DNA of 50,338 nucleotides, taken from positions 1 to 50,338 of the forward strand of contig DASQDI010000145.1 of assembly GCA_035634255.1 (NCBI GenBank). Direction: 5' to 3'. The first letter of the stretch is position 1. Each line of letters begins with the position of its first letter. The stretch comes from DATLMR01 sp035634255. GTDB lineage: Bacteria > Acidobacteriota > Blastocatellia > UBA7656. Shown here piece by piece: positions 1 through 8,593 of the stretch. The notes below the pieces were generated by a model. It did not search any database. It saw only the letters and a program-made list of their open reading frames with translations, and was not told the DNA's origin. A program made the translations under genes and the position numbers.

Positions 1-1580
1 TCGACAAGAACAACTTCGGGCCGCGCGTGGGCTTCGCCTGGACGCCGAACTTCGGCTTCCTGGGCGAGCGCTTCACCAACGGCCGCACGGTCATCCGCGG
101 CGGATTCGGCATCGCGTACGATCCCCCGTACTTCAACATCGTGCTGAACACGATCACGGCCGCCCCGTTCGCGGCGGCTGGCAGCTTCAGCCAGACCCCC
201 GGCGCTCCGGGATCGGTCTCGTTCCCGTTCCTGCCGAGCGACAGGGCTCAGCTTGCTCTGACGCCCGGCACCGCCGGCGGCGACCCGCGCCTGTTCAACC
301 AGACGCGCGTTTCCTCCGACCTCTACAACCCCTACACGATGTCGTTCAACTTCGGCATCCAGCAGGAACTCTATCGCGGTGCCGTGTTGGAAGCTCGCTA
401 CGTCGGCTCGCGCATCATCGGGCAGTTCCAGACCATCAACGGCAACCCCGACCTCAGGTTCCTCGCTCGCGCGGGCCAGTTCATATCGGGTGACCCGACT
501 CAGTTCACGCACGGAATCCCGGTCACCCCGTTCGCGGGCCAGCCGGCTCCGTCGGCTGCGAACGGCTTCGCCAGCCGCGCGGGCACGCTCGGCAACGGCC
601 GTGTTGACCCGGCTTTCGGCGCGGTCCGCACGCGCATCAACGGCGCGTCCTCGACCTACCACGGTCTACAGACCCGCTTCGATACGCGCATCCGCAACTC
701 CATAACCCTGAACCTGAACTACACGTTCAGCAAGACCCTCGACAACGTCTCCGAGATCTTCTCGACCCTCGGCGGCGGCACGACGGTCGCGCACTCGCAG
801 GACCCGTTCGACATCAGCGACGGCGAGCGCGGATTCTCCGCCTTCCACCAGAAGCACAACTTCGTGGCGAGCTTCCTCTACGACCTGCCGTTCTTCTCCG
901 AGCAGCGCGGTTTCGTAGGCAAGCTCCTCGGCGGGTACCAGATCAACGGTATCATCCGCATGGGCTCGGGCCGCCCGTACACCCCGAACACTTTCTTCGG
1001 AATGTACGACCCGAACTTCGAGAATGCGTTCATCGGAGCGGGTTCTCTGCGTTCGTTCAACGGCAACCCTGACGCCAGCCAGGGCTCCATCGCCTTCGGC
1101 GCTACGGCGGCGGGCTTCCTGTTCGGCCTGGCGGCTGATCCCGGCCAGTACGTGATCCTTGACACCCTGCGGCCCGGCTCCGACCCGGTCATCGTCAACT
1201 CCGTTGCCGACGCCAGGCAGCAGGCGCGTCTCATCTACAACGACTTCGGTCTTAACACCCGCTTCGGCATTCCGTTCGAGGACCTCGAAGCCTTCAACGA
1301 CTTCGGCACCCCGTTCGGAGACATGGGACGTAACACCTTCTTCGGTGAGCCGTTCTACCTCGCCAACATGTCGGTGTTCAAGAACCTGAAGCTCACCGAA
1401 AACAAGAGCCTCGAATTCCGCGTTGAAGCCTTCAACATCCTCAACCGCAGGAACTTCGGAGTGCCCGATCCTATCACTGAAGACGCCCACAACGGTTTCG
1501 TCGTAAGCTCGTACAACAATCCGGGCTTCAACAACGGCGGCAACCGCACGATGCGTCTCGGCATCCGCTTCCTGTTCTAA
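1..1580 (+). CDS. TonB-dependent receptor, Oar-like, C-terminal part (5' end outside window)
   Basis: The reading frame is open from base 3 and has no start in the window, so this is the 3' part of a longer gene. The product looks like the beta-barrel of an Oar-type TonB-dependent outer-membrane receptor: it opens with NNFGPRVGFAW, a segment typical of these barrels, is rich in alternating aromatic/Gly/Asn strands (for example SITLNLNYTFSKTLDN and RVEAFNILNRRNFG), and ends in RLGIRFLF, with the terminal Phe expected of a BAM-recognised barrel. Family knowledge: such Acidobacteria proteins usually carry an N-terminal carboxypeptidase-regulatory-like domain and plug, which would lie upstream. 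The substrate cannot be told. A strong intrinsic terminator follows 43 bases after the stop. Confidence 0.88.
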   Translation, partial: DKNNFGPRVGFAWTPNFGFLGERFTNGRTVIRGGFGIAYDPPYFNIVLNTITAAPFAAAGSFSQTPGAPGSVSFPFLPSDRAQLALTPGTAGGDPRLFNQTRVSSDLYNPYTMSFNFGIQQELYRGAVLEARYVGSRIIGQFQTINGNPDLRFLARAGQFISGDPTQFTHGIPVTPFAGQPAPSAANGFASRAGTLGNGRVDPAFGAVRTRINGASSTYHGLQTRFDTRIRNSITLNLNYTFSKTLDNVSEIFSTLGGGTTVAHSQDPFDISDGERGFSAFHQKHNFVASFLYDLPFFSEQRGFVGKLLGGYQINGIIRMGSGRPYTPNTFFGMYDPNFENAFIGAGSLRSFNGNPDASQGSIAFGATAAGFLFGLAADPGQYVILDTLRPGSDPVIVNSVADARQQARLIYNDFGLNTRFGIPFEDLEAFNDFGTPFGDMGRNTFFGEPFYLANMSVFKNLKLTENKSLEFRVEAFNILNRRNFGVPDPITEDAHNGFVVSSYNNPGFNNGGNRTMRLGIRFLF

Positions 1581-1622
1581 ACAGGACCGCTTTCCGGGCG
1601 TAAGCCCGGCGGCGACAAAAAA

Positions 1623-1659
1623 GGGAGAGCGTCTTTCGGGGCGCTCTCCCGATTTTTTT
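1623..1659 (+). terminator. Rho-independent terminator of the TonB receptor gene
   Basis: A 9-bp perfect stem, GGGAGAGCG (1623-1631) with CGCTCTCCC (1642-1650), encloses a 10-nt loop and is followed by GATTTTTTTA. This is a textbook intrinsic terminator just after the receptor stop codon. Confidence 0.9.
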
Positions 1660-1890
1660 ATTGAGCAAAAGAGACAGCCGGATTAACAAGCGGCCCGTGA
1701 AGAGAATCTCGAATGAAGGGAGTCTCAAATGATGGACAGTCGCGCGGGCAGGCGGCCCGCCTTCTCCGGAAGGCCTGGCTTAAAAATAACGCCCTTACTT
1801 TGATCTCGTGCGCTTACCCAAGACCTGCGGGGAGACGGCCCGCGATCCCATACGGTTTCATTACCGGCCCTGAATTCTAATCGAGCTTAA
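1660..1890. other. Intergenic, nothing recognised
   Basis: This is the gap between two convergent genes, downstream of the receptor terminator. There are only short GC-rich inverted runs near 1750-1780, and I see no gene, RNA or terminator for the minus-strand VWFA gene. Confidence 0.5.
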
Positions 1891-4146
1891 TCAATCCACG
1901 ACCGTAAAGTCCATCTTCCGGCTGAGGGTCTGCATCCTCTTTTCGGCGAGCGTATCGATTATTTTCAAAGTCATAACGTACTTACCCGCGGGGAGGCTCG
2001 ACACTTTCAACTGCCCGACCCTCATTAACTGCGAAGGGTTCGAGGGGCTGGTCGCGACGGGCTCTTCGGGAGACTGATAGACCATCTTGCCGTTGCGGGT
2101 GAGGGTCAGCTGCGTGGTCACGTGGGGCTTCCCATCCTTGAGCTTCGCGTTGTATACGGACGTGGCGTAAAGCAGGTTGTTCTGGCGCGACACGCGGCGG
2201 CTCGCCGTGATCCAGTTGACGCTCCCCGCCTTCGAACTGTTCGCGGGCACGGAGCCGATCACCAGGCTGCTCGCGGCCAGGCGGCCTTTCGACAGGTCGG
2301 GCACTTCGAAGTACCGTGAGAGCGTGCCGAGCGCGCCCGTCTTGTTGTCGCGGACCACTAGGCGCACCTGGTACACGCCCGAAGGCAGTTCCGTGTTGGC
2401 CGAATAATTCAAGCCGCCCTTCTCCGCCTTCGAATACTCATCGGCCGAAAGGTCGGGCTTTATGGTCTCGCTGAACCCTCCGCGCAGCTTGCCGAATTCG
2501 TCGAACACGAACCCCGCCACGTCCAGGTTGATCTGCTTCCTGTCGGCCGCCTGCTCGAACTGAAGCTTCCTCGGGTCGATGGTGAGGTGTATGTCGATGG
2601 CCCCCCGGTTGGGCGGGGCGGCCTTGTAGACCAGCATGGCGTCGAGGTCCACGTCCCTGCGCGCGAGGGGGGATTTGATCGCGGCGAGCAGTTGCTCCTG
2701 CTTGTTCACGGGGGCGACGGTTTTATCTTCACGCGCGAAATAACCGCGCCGGCTGTGGACCTTCAGGCCCTCCGCCTTCACTTTCACTTCGATCTTTCGA
2801 AAATCGCCGTCGAACTTAGAATCAGAGGGGGTGTAGGCCAGCAGGTAATAGCCTTCGCTCGCGGCCAGAATCTTCTCCATCCCCTTGTTGAAATTGTTGG
2901 TGTTCGTAACCGAGATGCCGCCCGTCGCGGAGGCGAGCGCCCTGAGCCCCTCCTGCGCTTCGAGCCCGTTGAATGCGCTCCTATTCCCCAGAGTGTTCAG
3001 GTCCATCACCGACGCGGCTTTGGTCCTCGGGTCGATGACCCTCCCGCCCCCCGCGCGGCGCGGGCCGGTCTGTGTCTGTTCCGGCTGCACGGGCATGGCC
3101 GGAGTGCCGAGAGGTGATTCTTCAAATAACTTGAAATCGGTGAGCACCTGCAACCCGCGCACGTCCATCGTGTGGATGGCGACCGAGGCCCGCGTGGCAT
3201 TGTCCGTCAGCAGGTTCAGCAGGTTCGAGACGCGGCTGGCCGTCCCCCCCGACTGCGCGCCGAGCAGGGGGAGCCCCCCCGAAATCAGCACGAGAGACTT
3301 GCGCCCCGGAAGTTCCTGCATGCTGTCGATGACGAAGCTGGCCGTGCTCAGAGTCATGAAGGCTCGCAGGGATTTGTCCGACTCGTCCGCGACGCTGTTG
3401 ACATCCATCGCCTCAATCGACGGCCCGAATGAATCGTCGAACGAGCCGCCCGCTTCGCCCGAAGAGCCCTCCGCCAGCGCGCGCGCGGAGGCGGATGAGG
3501 GTTGCAGCCCGGAGCCCTGCCTGTCCTGCCCGACCCGCTCTGATATCAGGCTGCGGTCCCCCCACGGGCCTTCGGCGATGTTGAGGGGGTGGCCCGCGGG
3601 CAGGAGCGTGGCGATGGCCCGGCGCAGCAGGTCCTTGTCGGTGGTGAACTGCTGTAGCAGCCCTTTGCCCCCCACCGTGCGGATGATGGCCACCATGTCC
3701 GAGGGCTGCATCTGCCTGTCGATGAAGTTGACGAGGAGCTCGCGGACGTAGCTCAGGTCTTCGAACCGGACCGTCAGGTCGTCCACGACGAAGGCGAAGA
3801 CGCGGCTGACTTCCCTCTCCGCCAGCCCCCGCGTCGCGGCCCGGTGCGCGGCCGCCGCGGCCGCGTCCTCGGCCCGGTTCTCCCTGTTGGCGCTTACGAA
3901 TTCGAAAAAGCTTATAGGCTGTCTCTTCCCCTTTTCGAACAGCTCGAAATCATCCTTCGTGAGACCTTTAACCACGCGCCCATTCTTATCCGTGATGACC
4001 ACGTCCAGCTGCACGAGGTCCGTGCTGATGCGGATCGGCTGCTCGGAGTCGAAGCCCTCAGGCTTTTCATTTTGCGTTTTCACTTGAGAAACAACCGTGT
4101 TCGCTGAGATCAAAAGCGCTATCGCAATTGCAGTCAATCGTCTCAT
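1891..4146 (-). CDS. VWFA-related Acidobacterial secreted protein, large form
   Basis: This 751-residue exported protein belongs to the VWFA-related family common in Acidobacteria. The start is placed at 4146 because GGAGGAG (4152-4158) lies five bases upstream and the protein then opens with a signal peptide, MRRLTAIAIALLISANTVVS. Around residues 40-75 is the family hallmark (DLVQLDVVITDKNGRVV followed by GLTKDDFELFEKG). A von Willebrand A-like fold follows, with VFAFVVDD in place of the usual DxSxS metal site, a low-complexity Ser/Gly/Glu stretch, GRKSLVLISGG, and a C-terminal beta-rich half. The missing MIDAS motif suggests it may not bind metal as classical VWA domains do. Function is unknown; envelope or extracellular protein interaction is an inference. 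An extended -10 promoter lies at 4216-4221. Confidence 0.85.
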   Translation of the reverse strand: MRRLTAIAIALLISANTVVSQVKTQNEKPEGFDSEQPIRISTDLVQLDVVITDKNGRVVKGLTKDDFELFEKGKRQPISFFEFVSANRENRAEDAAAAAAHRAATRGLAEREVSRVFAFVVDDLTVRFEDLSYVRELLVNFIDRQMQPSDMVAIIRTVGGKGLLQQFTTDKDLLRRAIATLLPAGHPLNIAEGPWGDRSLISERVGQDRQGSGLQPSSASARALAEGSSGEAGGSFDDSFGPSIEAMDVNSVADESDKSLRAFMTLSTASFVIDSMQELPGRKSLVLISGGLPLLGAQSGGTASRVSNLLNLLTDNATRASVAIHTMDVRGLQVLTDFKLFEESPLGTPAMPVQPEQTQTGPRRAGGGRVIDPRTKAASVMDLNTLGNRSAFNGLEAQEGLRALASATGGISVTNTNNFNKGMEKILAASEGYYLLAYTPSDSKFDGDFRKIEVKVKAEGLKVHSRRGYFAREDKTVAPVNKQEQLLAAIKSPLARRDVDLDAMLVYKAAPPNRGAIDIHLTIDPRKLQFEQAADRKQINLDVAGFVFDEFGKLRGGFSETIKPDLSADEYSKAEKGGLNYSANTELPSGVYQVRLVVRDNKTGALGTLSRYFEVPDLSKGRLAASSLVIGSVPANSSKAGSVNWITASRRVSRQNNLLYATSVYNAKLKDGKPHVTTQLTLTRNGKMVYQSPEEPVATSPSNPSQLMRVGQLKVSSLPAGKYVMTLKIIDTLAEKRMQTLSRKMDFTVVD

Positions 4147-4215
4147 GGGCTCTCCTCCAACAGGTAAAACCAAAGACAGGGAAAAACCAAACGTCCAATG
4201 TAAGCGTGTGGGCGC

Positions 4216-4224
4216 ATTATACCA
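4216..4224 (-). promoter_or_regulatory. Extended -10 promoter for the VWFA gene
   Basis: Read on the minus strand this is TGGTATAAT, a perfect -10 with the TGn extension, about 70 bases upstream of the start at 4146. No good -35 is seen, which is usual for extended -10 promoters. Confidence 0.55.
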
Positions 4225-4472
4225 TCAATGCGTGTGAGAGCCATCACCCGTGATGGAGTTTCGCGGGGCAAATATGCCTTATTTCCAATTTTTCGTAAAA
4301 GCTTCCAGAATCATGGATGGTGGAGGCCCCGGCGGCGGAGCGCCATTTCGGCTAAGCGCTTAGATGACTACGACTTGACTCCCGTGGCAAGTCGCGGTAT
4401 CGCGATTGCTTATATTACGAGTGCACATCCTTAGAATCTCTACCATTCTGTTCTGAACTTGGGATGAGGTCG
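4225..4472. other. Intergenic, nothing recognised
   Basis: This stretch has lower GC than its surroundings. A short open frame exists on the plus strand (4228-4434), but its translation resembles nothing I know and it lacks a ribosome binding site. It is probably degenerate sequence belonging to the recombinase relic region. Confidence 0.4.
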
Positions 4473-4962
4473 CTATTCGGGCACGATGGCGACCTCCAAT
4501 TTTTTTGTGTGGGCATGTATCATGCTTGCGGGATTTAGGTCTGTGTAGACCGGGATAGAGTCGCCCATTGTGCCGTAAACTGTGCCGTAACTATTTCCAG
4601 CCTGTTTTTGTCCTGATAGACCTTCCAGAGCCGTCCTCTTTGCTTCCATCTTGATGTGTCTGTAGCGTCCAGCATTCTTCGCGAGACGTGACCGGCGATA
4701 GCCATTATGGTCTGCTCGCTGGCTCCCGACTCGGCCCGCTCGGTTATGGCATGTCATCCCACCTAAGACCTTTGATCTCACAGCCGCGCATGGTGGTATT
4801 CAGAGCGATGATCGCCGCGCAGTAGGCAGTCTCCCATTCCGGCTTCTGGGAAGCTATTTCAAGAAGTTTCTGCTTCTGGTTAGCGGTCAATGCCCGGCCA
4901 ATCGAGCGCGGCTCTTTTAGGGGCTTTATGTCCGTAACACATAGGGCTACGACACAACCGGC
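4473..4962 (-). pseudogene. Decayed tyrosine recombinase (phage-type integrase)
   Basis: On the minus strand an ATG-less open stretch (4962 to 4744) encodes EPRSIGRALTANQKQKLLE, then a box-A-like segment NTTMRGCEIKGLRWDDMP with the conserved Arg, then a stop. Immediately downstream in another frame is TERAESGASEQTIMAIAGHV, continuing SRRML, which matches the HxxR region near the C-terminus of tyrosine recombinases. The sequence between these two boxes (the central catalytic segment) is missing. A further one-base slip follows, after which the third frame resumes with RYRHIKMEAKRTALEGLSG, the region that normally carries the catalytic Tyr/His. So this is a relic with an N-terminal loss, an internal deletion and at least one frameshift. 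The family call rests on motif recognition; the active enzyme is certainly gone. Confidence 0.75.
4476..4505. repeat. 30-bp direct repeat, left copy
   Basis: This matches 5027-5056 at 28 of 30 positions (it begins TTCGGGCACGATGGCGACCT and ends in a T run). The pair flanks the recombinase relic. On the minus strand both copies read KKLE(V/A)AIVPE, so the pair could be duplicated coding tails or element ends. Confidence 0.75.
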
Positions 4963-5026
4963 TTAATTCAACCAATATTTGCTACTTGGTGTCATTTGGT
5001 ACAACTGTATGTTAGTCCGGCTCGTC

Positions 5027-5056
5027 TTCAGGCACGATGGCGGCCTCCAATTTTTT
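5027..5056. repeat. 30-bp direct repeat, right copy
   Basis: This is the second copy of the repeat at 4476-4505, differing at two positions, on the upstream side of the recombinase relic. The sequence from 5057 to 5260 shows no recognisable gene. Confidence 0.75.
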
Positions 5057-5260
5057 CTCCACCTCTACATCCCATTCGCATTGATCGGGCCGCGACTGGC
5101 CGGAAGGCATGAGAAATAGTATGGCCACCGTCCCGCCCAGGTGATACCCTTATCCCTGATTTTTCCGCGGCAAGATTACAGACTGTTCGCCCTGCCCCCC
5201 TCCTCATCTTATTCGCCAGGCGACTAATCATTTAAGTAATGTCGAGAGGATCGATGGACT

Positions 5261-7381
5261 ATGAGTAAAAGCAGGATGATTCTCATCTCAGGTATGGCAA
5301 CATCTCTCTGGTTACTCTTTTGCGGCGCGTTGTCCCCGGCGATGGCCGCCACCTTCGAGGTCGGGCCGGGCAAGGCTCTCTCGAACGTGGGAGATGTCCC
5401 GTGGGAATCCTTGCAGCCGGGTGATACGGTCTTAATTCACTGGCGCTCGACCCCGTATAAAGAGAAGTGGGTCATCTGCCGCCAGGGTACTTCGGCGGCG
5501 CCGATAACGGTCCGCGGAGTGCCGGGACCGGGGGGCGAGCTTCCCGTGATTGACGGCAATGGGGCGACGACCCGCGCCGCGCTCAATTACTGGAATGACG
5601 TTCGCGGCGTCATCAAGATAGGCGGGGCGAACGTCCCGTCTGACACGATGCCCCGGCACATTACCATCGAGAACCTCGACATAAGAAGCGCCAGACCGCC
5701 CTACACCTTCACGTCCTCCGGCGGCGCGACGCGAGCTTACACCAACAATGCCTCGACCATCTACGTCGAGAAGGGCGAAAACATCACGGTCCGCAACTGC
5801 ATCCTGCACGACGCGGGCAACGGCTTTTTCGTGGCGTCGAGCGACGAGCAGGCGTCGAGGGATATACTGATCGAAGGGAATCACATCTACGATAATGGGA
5901 TCGTCAACAGCCTCTTCGAGCACAACAACTACACGGCGGCCATCGGAATAACTTTCCAGTACAACTTCTTCGGCCCCCTGCGGGCCGGGTGCCCCGGCAA
6001 CAATCTCAAAGACCGCTCGGCCGGCCTGGTCGTCAGGTACAACTGGATCGACGGCGGCAACCGCCAGCTCGATCTGGTCGATGGCGAAGACAGCGGCCTC
6101 ATTCGCAACGAGCCGCGCTACGGCGAGACTCATGTCTACGGCAACGTTCTCGTCGAGCGCCCCGGCACCGACAACCGGCAGATCGTGCACTATGGCGGCG
6201 ACAGCGGAGCCACGGCGAATTACCGGAAGGGGACGCTCTACTTTTACAACAACAGCGTCATATCCAACAGGACCGACCGCACAACTCTCTTCCGGCTGTC
6301 CACCAACGAAGAGCGGTGCGACGCGCGCAACAACATCTTTTACGTCTCGGCCGCGGGGAACACGCTCTCCCTAGTCGATTCGACCGGGGTGCTGGACCTG
6401 AGTCATAACTGGTTCAAGCCGGGATGGGTCAGCACTTTCGGAACCCTCAACGGGACGATCAACGATGATGGGACTTTCATTTCGGGCCCGGCTCCGGGCT
6501 TCGCCAATGAGGCGGCGCAGGATTACCGCCTTGTCGGAGGCTCCGCGTGCGTCGACGCCGGGGCCTCGCTCGACCCGAATGTTGTTCCCGACCATGAGGT
6601 CGTGCGCCAATATATTAAGCACAGGGCGGGCGGGCCGCGGCCTCACGATGGCTTCCTGGATGTCGGCGCTTTCGAGCTTCAGGCCGCCCGCCCCGATACG
6701 ACGGGAGTATTCCGCCCTTCGAACGGCGCGCTCTTTCTCAAGAACTTCAACTCGACAGGGTTCGCGGATGTCCTGCTCACTTACGGGATTCCCGGAGACA
6801 TCCCGGTCGCGGGCGACTGGGACGGCGACGGGGTCGACACCATCGGCGTCTATCGCGAGGGAAACTTCCTGCTCCGCAACTCGAACACCAACGGATTCGC
6901 AGACATCGTCGTCACCTTCGGAGCGCCGGGCGACCTGCCGATAGTCGGAGACTGGGACGGCGACGGCACCGACACCGTGGGGGTCTATCGCGAGGGCACT
7001 TTCTTCCTCAGAAACTTCAACACAACGGGCGACCCGAATCTCGTCTTCACGCTCGGCATACCCGGAGACCTGCCGATTGCCGGCGACTGGGACGGCGATG
7101 GCACGGTCACGACGGGCGTGTTCCGCCCGACGAACGGGGCGCTGTTTTTGAAGAACACAAACTCCACCGGGTTCGCTGACATCCTGCTGACGTACGGGCT
7201 GCCCGGAGACAAGCCCGTGACCGGCGACTGGAACGGCGACGGGACAGATACGATAGGCGTCTACCGCGACGGCACGTTCCACCTGAGGAACTCCAACACG
7301 AACGGCTTTGCCGATATCGTCTTCGCTCTCGGCGTCGATGGCGACGTGCCGATAGCCGGCGATTGGGACGGGCTGCCCTGA
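5261..7381 (+). CDS. Secreted right-handed beta-helix protein with FG-GAP-like repeats
   Basis: This is a 706-residue exported protein. Residues 1-30 form a signal peptide (ISGMATSLWLLFCGALSP, then AMA-A). Residues about 30-480 resemble a parallel beta-helix of the pectate-lyase-like class: repeated NITVRNCILHDAGNGF, DILIEGNHIYDNG and YNWIDGG rungs. Residues about 482-706 are five repeats of roughly 46 residues with the calcium-loop-like motif GDWDGDGTDT followed by GVYREG or GVFRPTNG, as in FG-GAP/VCBS repeats. Family knowledge suggests polysaccharide binding or cleavage outside the cell, but no catalytic residues can be assigned. The start is supported by AGAGGA at 5245-5250. It is monocistronic by spacing. 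Confidence 0.85.
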   Translation: MSKSRMILISGMATSLWLLFCGALSPAMAATFEVGPGKALSNVGDVPWESLQPGDTVLIHWRSTPYKEKWVICRQGTSAAPITVRGVPGPGGELPVIDGNGATTRAALNYWNDVRGVIKIGGANVPSDTMPRHITIENLDIRSARPPYTFTSSGGATRAYTNNASTIYVEKGENITVRNCILHDAGNGFFVASSDEQASRDILIEGNHIYDNGIVNSLFEHNNYTAAIGITFQYNFFGPLRAGCPGNNLKDRSAGLVVRYNWIDGGNRQLDLVDGEDSGLIRNEPRYGETHVYGNVLVERPGTDNRQIVHYGGDSGATANYRKGTLYFYNNSVISNRTDRTTLFRLSTNEERCDARNNIFYVSAAGNTLSLVDSTGVLDLSHNWFKPGWVSTFGTLNGTINDDGTFISGPAPGFANEAAQDYRLVGGSACVDAGASLDPNVVPDHEVVRQYIKHRAGGPRPHDGFLDVGAFELQAARPDTTGVFRPSNGALFLKNFNSTGFADVLLTYGIPGDIPVAGDWDGDGVDTIGVYREGNFLLRNSNTNGFADIVVTFGAPGDLPIVGDWDGDGTDTVGVYREGTFFLRNFNTTGDPNLVFTLGIPGDLPIAGDWDGDGTVTTGVFRPTNGALFLKNTNSTGFADILLTYGLPGDKPVTGDWNGDGTDTIGVYRDGTFHLRNSNTNGFADIVFALGVDGDVPIAGDWDGLP
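6703..7378 (+). repeat. Five tandem ~138-bp coding repeats (FG-GAP-like)
   Basis: These repeats encode GDWDGDG-type loops. Two subtypes occur in the order A-B-B-A-B: A units begin GVFRP(S/T)NGALFLKN, B units begin GVYR(E/D)GxFxLRN. The pattern suggests duplication of an A-B pair. Confidence 0.85.
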
Positions 7382-7433
7382 TCCTCTCGATTCCGGCGAA
7401 GGAGGGCGGCTTCCCGACAGTCCCGATTTGTTG

Positions 7434-7439
7434 TAAAAT
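7434..7439 (+). promoter_or_regulatory. Possible -10 box for the TPR gene
   Basis: TAAAAT lies 72 bases upstream of the start in the intergenic space, in the context TTGTTGTAAAATGCGG. No convincing -35 is seen. Weak call. Confidence 0.35.
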
Positions 7440-7510
7440 GCGGCCATACTTTCAGAGCCTTGTGTAATGTCAACGTTGCTCTTCACGACCGTCGGAAAGG
7501 GGAAGGCAGG

Positions 7511-8533
7511 ATGATCCCAAAATCGATTACAGCGCGCATCTTCTTGACCCTCGCAGTCGCCGCATTCGCCTCGGCCTCGGCACCCGCTCAGAGGCGCGCG
7601 GACCCGGTGCCCCGCTCGAACCAGCCGAACGTGACCGGGTCCGGGAGCATCGTGGGGCGCGTCTATCTGCCGTCGGGCAAGCCCGCGGGCATCAGATTCA
7701 AAGTCTCGGTCAGCTCGATGCAGAACACGGGCACCATGATCCACACTGACTACAACGGGGAATTCAGCTTCGCGAATCTGCCCGAATCGACCTACGTGCT
7801 TGAAGTCGTGGGCGACCCCAAACTCTACGAGATCGCGACCGAGCAGGTGATCGTCGTGCGCGGGGGCAAGTCGAGCGTGACGATCTACCTGAAGCCGCGA
7901 AGCGAGTCGGGCGAGAGCAGGCCCGGAGGCAGCGTGGTTTCGGCGGCCGAGCTCGCCCAGCCCGTGCCCGACCCGGCGAAGAAAGAGTTCGAGAGGGCCA
8001 GCCGCCTGATCAAAGAGGACCGGCGCGCCGAAGCCATAAAGCATTTCAAGCAGGCCATCGCCATCTACCCCGAATACCTCATGGCGCGCAACGACCTGGG
8101 CGTGCAGTACCTCAAGATGAAGCAGCTCGACGCGGCGGCCGAGCAGCTGGGGATGGCCGTCGAGATAAACGCGAAAGTATTCAACCCGCGCCTCAACCTC
8201 GGGATCGTTCTGGTCGAGCAGAATAAGTACTCCGAGGCCGTCGAGCACCTCAGCGAGGCCATATCGATCAACAGCTCGGAGCCGGCCCCCCGCCTCTACC
8301 TCGGGATCGCGTTGTTGAGGATGGACGACCTGGATCAGGCCGAAGAGGAGCTGTCGAAGGCCCTTGGGCTCGGGGACGAGAGCTACACGCTGGCCCATTA
8401 CTACCTGGCGCAGGTTCACATGAAGAGGGGCGACCGCGAGAAGGCAATCGCGGAGCTGAAGGCGTACATCGAGAAGAACCCCGAAGGGGATGAGGTGGCT
8501 TCGGCCCGCGCCATGCTGGACAAGATACAGTGA
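7511..8533 (+). CDS. Secreted carboxypeptidase-regulatory-like / TPR protein
   Basis: This 340-residue exported protein is started at 7511, where a purine-rich GGAAGGCAGG directly precedes ATG and a signal peptide follows (MIPKSITARIFLTLAVAAFA, ending near SAPAQ). Residues about 45-125 look like a carboxypeptidase-regulatory-like beta-sandwich (GSIVGRVYLPSGKPAG, GEFSFANLPESTYVLEV). Residues about 155-335 are five or so tetratricopeptide repeats (AEAIKHFKQAIAIYPEYLMA, AEQLGMAVEIN, EAVEHLSEAISIN, QAEEELSKALGLG). TPRs act as protein-interaction scaffolds; the partner is unknown. It converges with the S9 peptidase gene, with a shared hairpin terminator between them. Confidence 0.82.
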   Translation: MIPKSITARIFLTLAVAAFASASAPAQRRADPVPRSNQPNVTGSGSIVGRVYLPSGKPAGIRFKVSVSSMQNTGTMIHTDYNGEFSFANLPESTYVLEVVGDPKLYEIATEQVIVVRGGKSSVTIYLKPRSESGESRPGGSVVSAAELAQPVPDPAKKEFERASRLIKEDRRAEAIKHFKQAIAIYPEYLMARNDLGVQYLKMKQLDAAAEQLGMAVEINAKVFNPRLNLGIVLVEQNKYSEAVEHLSEAISINSSEPAPRLYLGIALLRMDDLDQAEEELSKALGLGDESYTLAHYYLAQVHMKRGDREKAIAELKAYIEKNPEGDEVASARAMLDKIQ

Positions 8534-8591
8534 CGGGCGGTCTGAGCTTTCCGGGAGCGCGGGCGAGGTGCCGCGCTCCCGGAGGCCCGTC
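8532..8591. terminator. Bidirectional hairpin between convergent genes
   Basis: A perfect 12-bp stem, CCGGGAGCGCGG (8551-8562) with CCGCGCTCCCGG (8571-8582), has an 8-nt loop. It is enclosed by an outer 7-bp pair, GACGGGC (8532-8538) with GCCCGTC (8585-8591). It fills the 60-bp gap between two convergent genes. There is no long T tract on either side. Confidence 0.65.
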
Positions 8592-8593
8592 GT

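Noticed and set aside
4228..4434. Short plus-strand open frame in the gap after the VWFA gene.
   Set aside because: No ribosome binding site, no similarity that I recognise, and it begins inside the VWFA promoter region.
5028..5231. Short minus-strand open frame before the beta-helix gene.
   Set aside because: No ribosome binding site or recognisable domain; it overlaps the right direct repeat.
5261..7381. Possible VCBS/FG-GAP integrin-like receptor only.
   Set aside because: The repeats cover only the last third; most of the protein has beta-helix rungs, so the fusion description fits better.
6371..8419. Very long open frame (682 codons) on the minus strand across two plus-strand genes.
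   Set aside because: It is antisense to two well-supported genes, has composition biased to Arg/Val/Ala/Asp as expected of a codon shadow in GC-rich DNA, and crosses their intergenic space without a ribosome binding site.
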